A stretch of 60,420 bases of DNA from Burkholderiaceae bacterium (GCA_023653025.1 JAMNXS010000009.1:1-60420); one strand, 5' to 3'; counted from the stretch's first letter, positions 11,006 to 20,301 are shown. Program-made: numbers and translations. The notes: generated by a model not told the origin, from the letters alone.

Positions 11006-11443
11006 ATGAGAGACAGTCCGAAGACCCGATCCCATTTTCGTCACTTCCATCCGATCACCACGCGCTGGGCCGACAACGATGCCTACGGTCATGTGAACAA
11101 TGTCGTCTACTACCAGTGGTTCGACACCGTCGTGAACCAGTTCCTGATTGCCCGCGGCACGCTCGATATTCATGCCGGCGAGGCAATCGGTCTGGTGGTC
11201 GAGACGCACTGCAACTACTTCTCGTCGATCGCATTCCCCGAGCCCGTCACCGCCGGCTTGTGCGTGACGCGGCTCGGCGAGAGCAGTGTCCGCTACGAGG
11301 TTGGCATCTTCCGCGGCGACGACGACACGGTCTCGGCCCAGGGCCACTTCATCCATGTCTACGTCGACCGCATCACGCGCAAGCCGACGCCGGTTCCTGC
11401 GCCTGCCCGGGCACTTCTGCAAACCCTCCTGTCCAACCCATGA
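11006..11443 (+). CDS. hotdog-fold acyl-CoA thioesterase (YbgC/FadM type)
   Basis: A 145-residue 4HBT-family thioesterase. The active-site stretch RWADNDAYGHVNNVVYYQWF (about residues 20-39) carries the family Asp and the DxxGHVNN loop. It should hydrolyse acyl-CoA or acyl-ACP thioesters in the cytoplasm. Its stop overlaps the start of the nitroreductase gene by 4 bases. The 75-base gap upstream holds repeated ACAAAA/GCAGGACAAAA-like stretches, without a clear promoter. Confidence 0.9.
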   Translation: MRDSPKTRSHFRHFHPITTRWADNDAYGHVNNVVYYQWFDTVVNQFLIARGTLDIHAGEAIGLVVETHCNYFSSIAFPEPVTAGLCVTRLGESSVRYEVGIFRGDDDTVSAQGHFIHVYVDRITRKPTPVPAPARALLQTLLSNP

Positions 11444-12135
11444 TCACGACACCAGAACAACACGCCGTCGATAACGCCATCACCTCGCGCCGCTCGGTCC
11501 GCGCCTTCCTGCCGACGCCGGTCGCGCGCGCGGATATCGAGGCCATCTTGTCGGTCGCCTCGCGGGCACCGTCGGGCTCGAACACGCAGCCTTGGAAGGT
11601 CTATGTGCTGACCGGCGAGATCCGGCAGCGGCTGTCGCAGCGCATACTCGACGCCTACCTCGATCCGCAGCAGGCCGCGCAGCACAAGGAAGAGTATGAC
11701 TACTACCCGCGCGAATGGGTATCGCCCTACGTCGACCGGCGGCGCAAGGTCGGCTGGGACCTGTACGCGCTACTCGGCCTCACGCGCGACAACAAGGCCG
11801 GCATGCAGGCTCAGCACGGGCGCAACTATGCGTTTTTCGATGCGCCAGTCGGGCTGATCTTCACCATCGATCGCGTGATGGAGCAGGGCTCGTGGCTCGA
11901 CTACGGCATGTTCCTGCAGAGCGTGATGGTCGCCGCGCGCGCGCGCGGGCTCGACACCTGCCCGCAGGCGGCGTTCACGCAGTTCCATCGCGTGATCGCC
12001 GACACGCTGCAGATTCCGGACGGCGAGCAGCTGGTCTGCGGCATGGCGCTCGGCCATGCGGACGGGTCGAAAGTCGAGAACACGCTGGCCACCGAGCGCG
12101 CGCCGGTGTCGGAATTCGCCCGCTTTCTCGACTGA
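11440..12135 (+). CDS. nitroreductase family flavoprotein
   Basis: A 231-residue FMN-dependent oxidoreductase. The FMN-binding signature SRRSVRAFLPTPV is at about residues 16-28, APSGSNTQPWKVYV at 43-56, and the carboxy-terminal GLDTCPQAAF and GMALGHAD are typical. Substrates could be nitroaromatics, quinones or similar electrophiles using NAD(P)H. The start at 11440 overlaps the thioesterase stop. Next gene (dehydrogenase) starts 4 bases after its stop. Confidence 0.9.
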   Translation: MITTPEQHAVDNAITSRRSVRAFLPTPVARADIEAILSVASRAPSGSNTQPWKVYVLTGEIRQRLSQRILDAYLDPQQAAQHKEEYDYYPREWVSPYVDRRRKVGWDLYALLGLTRDNKAGMQAQHGRNYAFFDAPVGLIFTIDRVMEQGSWLDYGMFLQSVMVAARARGLDTCPQAAFTQFHRVIADTLQIPDGEQLVCGMALGHADGSKVENTLATERAPVSEFARFLD

Positions 12136-12139
12136 CGCC

Positions 12140-13207
12140 ATGAAGACTATTGCGGTGATTGCCGGCGACGGCATCGGCAAGGAAGTCATGCCCGAGGGGC
12201 TGCGCGTGCTCGACGAGGCGGCGCGCAGGTTCGGCATCGCCATCGATGCCGAGCATGTCGATTTCGCGAACTGCGACTACTTCGCCCGTCACGGCCAGAT
12301 GATGCCGGACGACTGGAAGGATCAGCTGGCACCGAAGGACGCGATTTTCTTCGGCGCCGTTGGCTGGCCGGCCACCGTGCCCGACCATGTGTCGCTCTGG
12401 GGCTCGCTGCTGAAGTTCCGCCGCGAGTTCGACCAGTACGTGAACCTGCGGCCCTGCCGCCTGATGCCGGGCGTGCCGTCGCCGCTGGCCGGGCGCCGGC
12501 CGGGCGACATCGATTTCGTGGTCGTGCGCGAGAATACCGAGGGCGAGTATTCGTCGGTCGGCGGCCGCATGTACGAGGGCACGCCGCGCGAGGTGGTGTT
12601 CCAGCAGAGCGTGTTCTCGCGCGCGGGCACCGACCGCATTCTGAATTTCGCGTTCGAACTCGCGCGCAAGCGCCCAAAGCGACACCTGACTTCGGCCACC
12701 AAGTCGAACGGCATCTCGATCACGATGCCGTACTGGGACGAGCGCGTGGCGCAGATGGCGCCGGCCTACCCGGACGTGGTTTGCGACAAGTACCACATCG
12801 ACATCCTGTGCGCGCATTTCGTGCGGCACCCGGACTGGTTCGACGTGGTCGTCGCCTCCAATCTGTTCGGCGACATCCTGTCCGACCTCGGCCCGGCCTG
12901 CACCGGAACGATCGCGATCGCGCCGTCGGCCAACATCAATCCGGAAGGGCAGTGGCCATCGCTGTTCGAACCCGTGCACGGCTCTGCGCCGGACATCGCG
13001 GGCAAGGGCATCGCCAATCCGGTCGGGCAGATCTGGTCGGCGGCGATGATGCTCGAACATTTCGGCCATGCTGACGCGGCTGCGGCCATCGTGTCGGCCA
13101 TTGAACGGGTGCTGGAAGCCGGTCCCCGCGACGCGCCGCTGACCCCTGACATGGGCGGAAAAGGGACGACTATTGACTTGGGGAAAGCTATTGCGCAGGC
13201 GCTTTGA
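12140..13207 (+). CDS. tartrate/D-malate-type dehydrogenase of the isopropylmalate dehydrogenase family
   Basis: A 355-residue NAD- and metal-dependent decarboxylating dehydrogenase. Seen: IAVIAGDGIGKEVMPEG at the start, the substrate-binding LRPCRLMPGV, the VVVRENTEGEYSSVGG signature (NTEGEYS), SNLFGDILSDLGP and the FEPVHGSAPDIAGKGIANP nucleotide-binding end. The NTEGEYSSVGG and length fit the TtuC/DmlA subgroup (tartrate, D-malate) rather than LeuB. Probably the third gene of a thioesterase-nitroreductase-dehydrogenase operon. Confidence 0.88.
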   Translation: MKTIAVIAGDGIGKEVMPEGLRVLDEAARRFGIAIDAEHVDFANCDYFARHGQMMPDDWKDQLAPKDAIFFGAVGWPATVPDHVSLWGSLLKFRREFDQYVNLRPCRLMPGVPSPLAGRRPGDIDFVVVRENTEGEYSSVGGRMYEGTPREVVFQQSVFSRAGTDRILNFAFELARKRPKRHLTSATKSNGISITMPYWDERVAQMAPAYPDVVCDKYHIDILCAHFVRHPDWFDVVVASNLFGDILSDLGPACTGTIAIAPSANINPEGQWPSLFEPVHGSAPDIAGKGIANPVGQIWSAAMMLEHFGHADAAAAIVSAIERVLEAGPRDAPLTPDMGGKGTTIDLGKAIAQAL

Positions 13208-13298
13208 ACTTGCGTAACTTAGTTGATAGAAAACATTGAGCCAGTGTAATAAGGGGTAATAAACCTGTTTAATTATGGCTTCTAACTCCCTCATTTGC

Positions 13299-13326
13299 TT
13301 GCGAAATTTCATGTTTTTGCTACACT
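13299..13326 (+). promoter_or_regulatory. sigma-70 promoter of the PBP7-like gene
   Basis: TTGCGA (13299-13304), 16 bases, TACACT (13321-13326), in an AT-rich island (13208-13345) that contrasts with the surrounding GC-rich genes. The start codon lies about 25 bases after the expected start of transcription. Confidence 0.65.
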
Positions 13327-13356
13327 GCAAGCAATTTTCAGGCATCAATTTCGGGG

Positions 13357-14442
13357 ATGTGGATGCGCGGGTTTTCTCTCAAGGTGCTGGTTGTCGCATT
13401 GGCTACGGTAGTCATGCTGCCGGCGGCGCATGCTGCCCGTTCGCAGAAGGCTGAGCCGGCTGCCGTCGGCAAGAAGGTGTCGCAGGCGAAGAAGGGCCGG
13501 TCCATGAAAGCCGTGGCCGACGCGCGCAAGCCGCGCGCGATGCGCGCCCACCTGTCCGGCGGCAAGCGCAAGGCATCGATTCAGCGCGTGGCCTACGCAT
13601 CGGCGCTGGCCGGCGTGCCACCGATGCTGACCGCGGGCGATCTCGCCGGCCTGCACCTGACCCGCGATCCGCTCGACCTCAACTCCAGTGTCGCGCTGGT
13701 GCTCGACCAGTCCACCAACGAAGTGTTGTTCGAGAAGAACGCCAGCGTCGCGCTGCCGATCGCGTCGATCACGAAGCTGATGACCAGCCTGGTCGTGGTG
13801 GAGGCGAACCAGGACCTCGACGAGATGCTGACCGTGACCGAGGAAGACGTCGACCGCGAGAAGTTCAGCCACTCGCGCCTGCGCATCGGCTCCCAGCTGT
13901 CGCGTGCCAACATGCTGCACATCGCGCTGATGAGCTCCGAAAACCGCGCCGCCTCCGCGCTCGGCCGGCACTATCCGGGCGGCATACGAGCCTTCGTTGG
14001 CGCCATGAACGCCAAGGCGCAGGAACTCGGCATGGGCAGCTCGCATTTCGCCGATGCGACCGGACTGAGCAGCGCCAACGTCTCCAGCGCGCGCGACCTC
14101 GCCAAGCTGGTGGTCGCTGGCTACCAGCATCCGCTGATCCGCCAGTTCTCGACCGACAGCCGCTACGCGGTCGATCCGGGCGGTCGCACGCTCGAGTACC
14201 GCAATTCGAATGGCCTGATCGAAAAGCCGGACTGGGAGATCGGCCTGCAGAAGACCGGCTACATCTCCGAGGCCGGCCGCTGCCTGGTGATGCAGGTGCA
14301 TGTATCGGGCCGCCCGGTCGTCATGATCTTTCTCGACTCCAAGAGCAAGCAGTCGCGTCTGGCCGACGCCAGCCGCATCCGCAAGTGGCTCGAGAACCGC
14401 GGCGCCTCGGCGATGTCGGAGCGCAGCGCCAAGCGCAGCTGA
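13357..14442 (+). CDS. pbpG: D-alanyl-D-alanine endopeptidase (PBP7/8-like)
   Basis: A 361-residue periplasmic serine peptidase of family S11 that cuts peptidoglycan cross-links. It has an amino-terminal signal (residues about 7-26 ending AHA), a basic alanine/lysine-rich linker, and the three active-site motifs: Ser137-x-x-Lys140 (SITK), Ser194-Glu-Asn196, and Lys299-Thr-Gly301. Tyr and Gly of the SHSRLRIGSQL stretch match PBP7. ATG 13357 or ATG 13363 could start it. Its own promoter lies upstream. Confidence 0.92.
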   Translation: MWMRGFSLKVLVVALATVVMLPAAHAARSQKAEPAAVGKKVSQAKKGRSMKAVADARKPRAMRAHLSGGKRKASIQRVAYASALAGVPPMLTAGDLAGLHLTRDPLDLNSSVALVLDQSTNEVLFEKNASVALPIASITKLMTSLVVVEANQDLDEMLTVTEEDVDREKFSHSRLRIGSQLSRANMLHIALMSSENRAASALGRHYPGGIRAFVGAMNAKAQELGMGSSHFADATGLSSANVSSARDLAKLVVAGYQHPLIRQFSTDSRYAVDPGGRTLEYRNSNGLIEKPDWEIGLQKTGYISEAGRCLVMQVHVSGRPVVMIFLDSKSKQSRLADASRIRKWLENRGASAMSERSAKRS

Positions 14443-14446
14443 ACGC

Positions 14447-15235
14447 TCAGGCTATCTCGGCCGGCCGGTAGCCCAGCACCGACGAAATGTCGGTGGCCGT
14501 GGCGATCAGGTCTTCCAGCCACTCGTCCCGCAGGCGATCGACCGGCGCCGAAATCGACAAGCCGGCGATCAGCCGGCCGGCGTCGTCGCGAATCCCGGCG
14601 GCCATGCAGCGCACACCCAGTTCCAGCTCTTCGTTGTCGCGCGCATAGCCGCGCGCGCGCACCAGCGACAATTCGCGTTCCAGCTTGGCGAGGTCGGTGA
14701 TCGAATTGCGGTTGTGGCCGGCCAGTCCGGTGCGGGTCGCATACGAGCGCACGGCCTTCGCATCGTCAACCGACAGAAACAGCTTGCCGACCGAAGTCAG
14801 GTGCAGCGGCGCGCGGCCGCCGATGGCACGCACGACCTGCATCCCGGAGCGTTCGGAAAAGGCGCGGTCGATATAGACGATCTCGTCGCTCTGCCGGACC
14901 GACAGGTTAACCGTCTGTTGCGTCTTGCGGTGCAGCGCCTGCATGTAGGGCAGCGCCGCCTCGCGCACGTTCAGCCGGCTCTTGACGATGTTGCCCAGTT
15001 CCAGCAGGCGCATCCCGAGGCGGTAGGTGCCCGGCTCGGCGCGATCGACGAAACGCTTGGTCACCATGTCGTTCAGGATCCGGTGCGCGGTCGACGGATG
15101 GAGTCCGGTGGCCGTCGACAATTCCTTCAGGCTGACGGGATCCGGATGTCCCGCCAGGGCGTCGAGCAGGGTCATCATGCGCTCGATCACCTGGATCGAG
15201 GTCTTGTCGCTGGGTGCGTTAGAGTCGGCTTTCAT
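14447..15235 (-). CDS. IclR-family transcriptional regulator
   Basis: A 262-residue regulator with an amino-terminal winged helix-turn-helix (about residues 14-75; LKELSTATGLHPSTAHRILND) and a carboxy-terminal IclR effector domain ending in the LIAGLSISAPVDR element. It is divergent from the lutAB genes across a 245-base gap, so it is a candidate regulator of that cluster. Start 15235 (MKADSNAP) is chosen over an open extension that only translates intergenic DNA. Confidence 0.9.
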   Translation of the reverse strand: MKADSNAPSDKTSIQVIERMMTLLDALAGHPDPVSLKELSTATGLHPSTAHRILNDMVTKRFVDRAEPGTYRLGMRLLELGNIVKSRLNVREAALPYMQALHRKTQQTVNLSVRQSDEIVYIDRAFSERSGMQVVRAIGGRAPLHLTSVGKLFLSVDDAKAVRSYATRTGLAGHNRNSITDLAKLERELSLVRARGYARDNEELELGVRCMAAGIRDDAGRLIAGLSISAPVDRLRDEWLEDLIATATDISSVLGYRPAEIA

Positions 15236-15480
15236 GGCGGAATTGGTGCGATGCAATGCCGCCGTTATACCACAATGTGAAAATCTCCTACAAGCCAGCC
15301 GCCCGCAAGCGTCGCCGCCGGCAGTGCGGAAGCGAGTGTCCGCTGTCGGGATTTCGATGCCGCCGTGCAAGGACCTCACACATTCGGCGAATATATTTCA
15401 TCCCTCGCGGCTGTTCGAATGCCGGCGCTGTCGGCAGATAATTGACGTTCTTGAAAACGGCATCGGAACAGGGAAATTTC
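15236..15480. other. divergent intergenic region between the IclR gene and lutA
   Basis: 245 bases with no gene. It is more AT-rich near both ends (ATACCACAATGTGAAAATC near 15270; TTGACGTTCTTGAAAAC near 15443). It should hold both promoters and the regulator's operator, but no convincing -35/-10 pair or palindromic operator could be fixed by eye. Confidence 0.4.
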
Positions 15481-16218
15481 ATGCGTGTTGGATTGATGGT
15501 GACTTGCCTCGTGGATGTCATGCGTCCCGAGATCGGATTTTCCGCCCTTAAACTGCTCGAGGCCGCGGGCTGCGAAGTCGTCGTGCCCGAGAACCAGACC
15601 TGCTGCGGTCAGCCGGCCTACAGCAGCGGCAACAAGGACGCGGCGCGCGAACTGGCGGCCAAGTTCCTCGACGAGTTCGAGAGCTTCGACTATATCGTCA
15701 TTCCGTCCGGCTCCTGCGGCGGCACCATCAGGACGCATTACGACGATATCCTCGCCGGCCATCCGGCGCTGCTGGCGCGCTACGCGAAGATCAAGGAGCG
15801 CGTCTACGAGCTCACCGATTTCCTCGCCACCGTCGTCAAGCTCGACTCGTTGCCTGCCGCGCAGCCGGGCGCGTTCAAGGGTACGGTGACGTATCACGAT
15901 TCCTGCTGCGGCCTGCGCGAGCTCGGCGTGCAGCGCCAGCCGCGCGAGCTGCTGGCGCGGCGCGACGGCGTCGAACTGAAGGAAATGGCGCAGGCGCGCC
16001 AGTGCTGCGGCTTCGGCGGCACTTTCGCGGTCAAGTACGGCGACATCTCGACGGCCATCGTCGATGAGAAGTGCGAGCACATCCATGACAGCGGCGCCGG
16101 CGCCGTCGTGCTCGGCGATCTCGGCTGCATGCTCAACATCGAAGGCCGGCTGCGTCGCACCGGAGACCACACCACCCGGGTGCTGCATGTCGCCCAGGTA
16201 CTCGCAGGAGACGCATGA
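15481..16218 (+). CDS. lutA: LutA/YkgE-type (Fe-S)-binding oxidoreductase subunit
   Basis: A 245-residue protein of the CCG-domain family, part of the LutABC-type L-lactate oxidation system. Two cysteine-rich units are visible: NQTCCGQPAYSSGN with GSCGGTIRTHY, and DSCCGLRELGVQRQPR with RQCCGFGGTFAVKY. These CCG motifs bind a Fe-S centre or serve heterodisulfide-type chemistry. The start at 15481 (MRVGLMVTC) fits the family; the frame is open 39 bases further. Its stop overlaps the lutB start. Confidence 0.9.
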   Translation: MRVGLMVTCLVDVMRPEIGFSALKLLEAAGCEVVVPENQTCCGQPAYSSGNKDAARELAAKFLDEFESFDYIVIPSGSCGGTIRTHYDDILAGHPALLARYAKIKERVYELTDFLATVVKLDSLPAAQPGAFKGTVTYHDSCCGLRELGVQRQPRELLARRDGVELKEMAQARQCCGFGGTFAVKYGDISTAIVDEKCEHIHDSGAGAVVLGDLGCMLNIEGRLRRTGDHTTRVLHVAQVLAGDA

Positions 16219-17630
16219 TGCAAGTCCAGTCCATGCACTTCAAGGCGCGCGCCGGCCAGAAACTCGCCGACCAGCGCCTGCAGCAGAACCTCAAGAAGCT
16301 GTCGACCAAGTTCGTCACCGCGCGCGCCAGCGCCATCACCGAGCTTGACGATTTCGAAGGCACGCGCGACGCCGCCATCGAGCGCCGGATGCGCGCGATC
16401 AAGAATCTCGATGTCTGGCTCGCCACCTTCGAGCAGGAAGCGACCCGCCGCGGCGCGACCGTGCTGTATGCGCAAACCGCCGAGGAAGCATCGAAGCTGG
16501 TGGTCGAGATCGCGCAGAAGCATGACGTGAAGAAGGTCATCAAATCGAAATCGATGGTGTCCGAGGAGATGCAGCTGAACCGCGCGCTGGAGGCCGTCGG
16601 TGTCACGCCGGTCGAGACCGACCTGGGCGAGTACATCCTGCAGATCAACGACAACGAGGCGCCGTCGCACATCATTGCGCCGGTGGTCCACAAGGACAAG
16701 GAAGAAATCGCCGACCTGTTCGCGAAGGTGCACAACAAGCCGCGCCTGACCGACATACCGGAAATGACGCGCGAGGCGCGCGAGGTGCTGCGCCCGCATT
16801 TCCTGTCGGCCGACATGGGCGTCACCGGCGGCAATTTCATCATCGCCGAATCCGGCTCGGTCGCCGTCGTCACCAACGAGGGCAACGAGGGCATGTGCAC
16901 GATCATGCCGCCCAAGGTACACGTGGTCGTGACCGGCATTGAAAAGGTGCTGCCGACGCTGGCCGACCTCGCGACCGTGATGCGCCTGCTGCCGCGCTCG
17001 GCCACCGGGCAGTCGATCTCGAACTACTTCTCGCTGCTGACCGGCCCGCGCGGCAAGGACGACCGCGACGGCCCCGAGCACATGTACTTCGTGCTGGTCG
17101 ATGCCGGCCGCACCGGCCTGATCGGCTCCGAGTTCGAGGAAATGCTCCGCTGCATACGCTGCGGCGCCTGCATGAACCACTGCCCGGTGTACCAGAAGAT
17201 CGGCGGCCACAGCTATGGCTGGGTCTATCCCGGCCCGATGGGCAGCGTGCTGACCCCGTCCTACGTGGGCGTCGAGAATGCGATGGACCTGCCGCAGGCC
17301 TCGACCCTGTGCGGCGAGTGCCATGTGGTGTGCCCGGTGAAGATCCCGCTGCCTGACCTGCTGCGCAAGCTGCGCGAGAAGCAGTTCAAGAAAGGCTTGC
17401 GTCCGCGCTACGAGTACCTGGCGTTCGAGGTCTGGGCCTTCTTTGCAAAGCGACCGACACTTTATCGATTTGCTACCAAAATCGCCGCCCGCGCGCTCAG
17501 ACTGTGGGGCGGCAGCGGCAAAGTGATCCACTCATTGCCGGGCGCTGGCGGATGGACGGATAATCGCGACATGCCGGCTCCCTCGGGCAAGACCTTCAGG
17601 GAGCTGTACCGAGAGCGAAACTCCACCTGA
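16215..17630 (+). CDS. lutB: LutB/YkgF-type iron-sulfur protein
   Basis: A 471-residue protein: an amino-terminal LUD (DUF162-type) domain, then two [4Fe-4S] ferredoxin motifs, CIRCGACMNHCPVY (about residues 312-325) and CGECHVVCPVKIP, then a carboxy-terminal LutB-specific region. Acts with LutA in cytoplasmic lactate oxidation. An AGGAG ribosome-binding site lies inside the end of lutA, 4 bases before ATG 16215. The third member, lutC, is not present: the next gene is dgkA, 3 bases downstream. Confidence 0.92.
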   Translation: MMQVQSMHFKARAGQKLADQRLQQNLKKLSTKFVTARASAITELDDFEGTRDAAIERRMRAIKNLDVWLATFEQEATRRGATVLYAQTAEEASKLVVEIAQKHDVKKVIKSKSMVSEEMQLNRALEAVGVTPVETDLGEYILQINDNEAPSHIIAPVVHKDKEEIADLFAKVHNKPRLTDIPEMTREAREVLRPHFLSADMGVTGGNFIIAESGSVAVVTNEGNEGMCTIMPPKVHVVVTGIEKVLPTLADLATVMRLLPRSATGQSISNYFSLLTGPRGKDDRDGPEHMYFVLVDAGRTGLIGSEFEEMLRCIRCGACMNHCPVYQKIGGHSYGWVYPGPMGSVLTPSYVGVENAMDLPQASTLCGECHVVCPVKIPLPDLLRKLREKQFKKGLRPRYEYLAFEVWAFFAKRPTLYRFATKIAARALRLWGGSGKVIHSLPGAGGWTDNRDMPAPSGKTFRELYRERNST

Positions 17631-17633
17631 ATC

Positions 17634-18029
17634 ATGTCCGACAGCCAGCAGATCAGCGAATTCAAGAGCAAGAGCGGTATCAAGCGGATCTTTTCCGCCT
17701 TCTTCTACTCGGTCGATGGGCTGCGGACGGCGTGGCGCCACGAGCATGCATTCCGGCAGGAGGTGATGATCGCGCTGCCCGGGATCGTGGTCGCTCTGCT
17801 GCTGCCGGTGACGCGTTTCGAGAAGCTCGCGCTGATCGGCGTGCTGGTAGCCGTGCTGGTCGTCGAACTGCTGAACTCGGCCGTCGAGGCGGTGGTCGAC
17901 CGGGTATCGCTGGACCGGCACTCGCTGTCCAAGAACGCGAAGGATCTCGGCAGCGCGGCAGTACTCCTCAGTTTCGTGTTTGCGCTGGTGACGTGGGGGG
18001 TGATTCTCTATCCGGTTGTTTTCGGGTGA
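17634..18029 (+). CDS. dgkA: diacylglycerol kinase
   Basis: A 131-residue integral membrane kinase that phosphorylates diacylglycerol to phosphatidic acid. It has the prokaryotic DagK signature region ELLNSAVEAVVDRVSLDRH (about residues 80-98), the acidic/active-site residues there, and three membrane helices. It starts 3 bases after lutB and probably shares its message. Downstream is a perfect inverted repeat that can act as terminator. Confidence 0.94.
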   Translation: MSDSQQISEFKSKSGIKRIFSAFFYSVDGLRTAWRHEHAFRQEVMIALPGIVVALLLPVTRFEKLALIGVLVAVLVVELLNSAVEAVVDRVSLDRHSLSKNAKDLGSAAVLLSFVFALVTWGVILYPVVFG

Positions 18030-18042
18030 GTGGTGGGTAGAT

Positions 18043-18131
18043 GGCGGATTTCGCTGCGCTCTATCCGCCCTACGGGCCTCGGGGCCTGGATGTTTGATCT
18101 GTAGGGCGGATAGAGCGCAGCGAAATCCGCC
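18043..18131. repeat. perfect 31-bp inverted repeat between convergent genes
   Basis: Left arm 18043-18073 and right arm 18101-18131 are exact reverse complements over 31 bases, with a 27-base loop. The right arm belongs to the GTAGGGCGGATAGAGC repeat family. A partial third copy (GCGAAATCCGCCAT) follows near 18141. It lies between dgkA and the convergent tas and could stop transcription both ways. Confidence 0.9.
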
Positions 18132-18193
18132 GTCCTATCCCGCGAAATCCGCCATTCATCAAGGCCAAGCCCGCCATCCTGACCCGCGCCGCG

Positions 18194-19234
18194 TCACATC
18201 CCCGGATTCGTGAACTCGAGGTGTACGTCGTTCACCGCCTTCACCACCTCGTCCGACAGCTTCACCGAGTACGCATCGATGTCGGCCTTCAGCTGCCCGA
18301 TGCTGGTCGCGCCGATGATGGTCGAGGCGACGAACCAGCGCGTGTAGCACCAGGCCAGCGCCAGTTCGGTCACGCTCATGCCGTTGTCGGCGGCGATCTT
18401 CATGTAGCGGCGGGTGGCCTCGACGACGCGCGGGCGCAGGTAGCGCGGGCTCCAGTTCGGCGGGAAGATCGTCAGGCGACCGTGCGTTTTCGGATCGTCG
18501 ATGTACTTGCCGGTCAGCTGGCCGAAAGCCAGCGGGCTGTAGGCGAGCAGACCGACGTTGGCACGGTAGCAGGCTTCGTCGGTGCCGGACTCGAATTGCC
18601 GGTTCGCCAGATGGTAGGCGTTCTGTATCGAGACGATGCGTGGCAGTCCCATCTGCCCGGCGATGCGCACGAATTCCGCCACGCCCCAGGCGCTCTCGTT
18701 CGACACGCCGATGTGGCGCACCTTGCCTTCGTCGATCAGTTCCTTCAGCGCCGCCAGCGTCTCCTCGATCGGCACGCAGGCACGCTCGCGCTGCGGGTCG
18801 AAGAACAGCTGGCCGAAGACGGGCACGTTGCGGCTCGGCCAGTGCAGCTGGTAGAGGTCGACGTAGTCGGTCTGCAGCCGTTGCAGGCTGCCTTCGATGG
18901 CCGCGCGCAGGTTCTTGCGGTCGAAGTTGTTCTCGCCGTTGCGTATCCATTTCATCTGCGACGGGCCGGCGATCTTGGTCGCGACAATGACGTCTTGGCG
19001 CCGCCCGGATTTCTTCAGCCAGGTGCCGATGATGCGCTCGGTGGCGCCGGTGGTCTCGGCGCGCGGCATCACCGGATACATCTCGGCCGTGTCGATGAAG
19101 TTGACACCGCGCTCGAGCGCGTAGTCGAGCTGGCTGTGGCCCTCGGCTTCGGTGTTCTGCTCGCCGAAGGTCATGGTGCCGAGGCAGATCTTCGATACCT
19201 CGAGATCGCTGTCGCCGAGGCGGGTCTTGTCCAT
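18194..19234 (-). CDS. tas: NADP-dependent aldo/keto reductase, Tas type
   Basis: A 346-residue aldo/keto reductase, the same length as E. coli Tas, with its characteristic LGTMTFGEQNTEAEGHSQLD start. Catalytic tetrad residues are recognisable: Asp and Tyr in FIDTAEMYPV, Lys in VATKIAG, His in LYQLHWPSRN; the nucleotide-binding end reads TIIGATSIGQLKADI. The frame is open upstream, but ATG 19234 (MDKTRLGDSDLEV) fits. Physiological substrate unknown. It ends the pyrD-side gene string, 29 bases behind pyrD. Confidence 0.92.
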   Translation of the reverse strand: MDKTRLGDSDLEVSKICLGTMTFGEQNTEAEGHSQLDYALERGVNFIDTAEMYPVMPRAETTGATERIIGTWLKKSGRRQDVIVATKIAGPSQMKWIRNGENNFDRKNLRAAIEGSLQRLQTDYVDLYQLHWPSRNVPVFGQLFFDPQRERACVPIEETLAALKELIDEGKVRHIGVSNESAWGVAEFVRIAGQMGLPRIVSIQNAYHLANRQFESGTDEACYRANVGLLAYSPLAFGQLTGKYIDDPKTHGRLTIFPPNWSPRYLRPRVVEATRRYMKIAADNGMSVTELALAWCYTRWFVASTIIGATSIGQLKADIDAYSVKLSDEVVKAVNDVHLEFTNPGM

Positions 19235-19263
19235 GCTTGTCTCCGTTCTTGTTGTGGGCGTGT

Positions 19264-20301
19264 TCAGGCGGCCAGCGCCGCTGCGCATTCGCGCACCAGT
19301 GCCGGCCCGCGATAGATCAGTCCAGTGTAGAGCTGTACGAGGCTGGCGCCGGCGTCGGTCTTGGCCTTCGCATCCGCGCCGGACAGGATGCCGCCGACGC
19401 CGATGACGGGCAGCGCGCCGCCGAGTTCACGGTGCAGTGCGGCGATGACTTGGGTCGACAGATCGCGCACCGGCGCGCCGGACAGGCCGCCGGTTTCCTG
19501 TGCGTGCGGCAGGCCCTGCACCGCGTCGCGCGTGATGGTCGTGTTGGTGGCGATGACGCCGTCGATCTTGTGGCGGACCAGCGCGCCGGCGATGGCCTTG
19601 ACCTGTTCATCGTCGAGATCGGGCGCGATCTTCAGCACGACCGGCACGTAACGCGCATGCCGGTCGGCCAGCTTCGCCTGCGACTGCTTGAGGCGGAACA
19701 GCAGGTCGTCGAGTTCGGATGCCTGCTGCAACTGGCGCAGGTTCTTCGTGTTCGGCGACGAGATGTTGACCGTCACGTAGGCCGCATACGGATAGACCTT
19801 GTCGAGGCAGGCGAGGTAATCGTCGGTAGCGCGCGCTATCGGGGTGTCGGCGTTTTTTCCGATGTTCAGCCCGAGGATGCCCTGCTGCTCCTGGTAAAAG
19901 CGCGAAGCCTGCACGTTGCGCACGAAGGCATCGACGCCGCCGTTGTTGAAGCCCATCCGGTTGATCAGCGCGTCGGCGGCCGGCAGCCGGAACATGCGCG
20001 GCTGCGGGTTGCCCGGCTGCGGGCGCGGCGTCACCGTGCCGACCTCGATGAAGCCGAAGCCGAGGGCGGCGAGTCCGTCGATGTACGCGCCGTCCTTGTC
20101 GAGGCCGGCGGCCAATCCCACCGGGTTCGGAAAGCGCAGGCCCATCACCGTGCGCGGGTCGGGCGCCGGGCGCGGCAGCCATTGGGCAAGACCGAGCCTG
20201 GCGGCAGTGCGCAGGGCGGGAAGGGTCAGGTTGTGCGCAGACTCGGGATCAAGCGAGAACAGCAGCGGGCGGGCGAGAGAATAGAGCAGGCGTTCGGACA
20301 C
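19264..20301 (-). CDS. pyrD: dihydroorotate dehydrogenase (quinone), class 2
   Basis: A 345-residue FMN enzyme that oxidises dihydroorotate to orotate in pyrimidine synthesis, passing electrons to quinone at the inner membrane. Class 2 features: the amino-terminal helical segment [56 protein letters not shown], the active-site [14 protein letters not shown] with its Ser base, and [12 protein letters not shown]. Lies 55 bases behind bpt. Confidence 0.96.
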   Translation of the reverse strand: MSERLLYSLARPLLFSLDPESAHNLTLPALRTAARLGLAQWLPRPAPDPRTVMGLRFPNPVGLAAGLDKDGAYIDGLAALGFGFIEVGTVTPRPQPGNPQPRMFRLPAADALINRMGFNNGGVDAFVRNVQASRFYQEQQGILGLNIGKNADTPIARATDDYLACLDKVYPYAAYVTVNISSPNTKNLRQLQQASELDDLLFRLKQSQAKLADRHARYVPVVLKIAPDLDDEQVKAIAGALVRHKIDGVIATNTTITRDAVQGLPHAQETGGLSGAPVRDLSTQVIAALHRELGGALPVIGVGGILSGADAKAKTDAGASLVQLYTGLIYRGPALVRECAAALAA

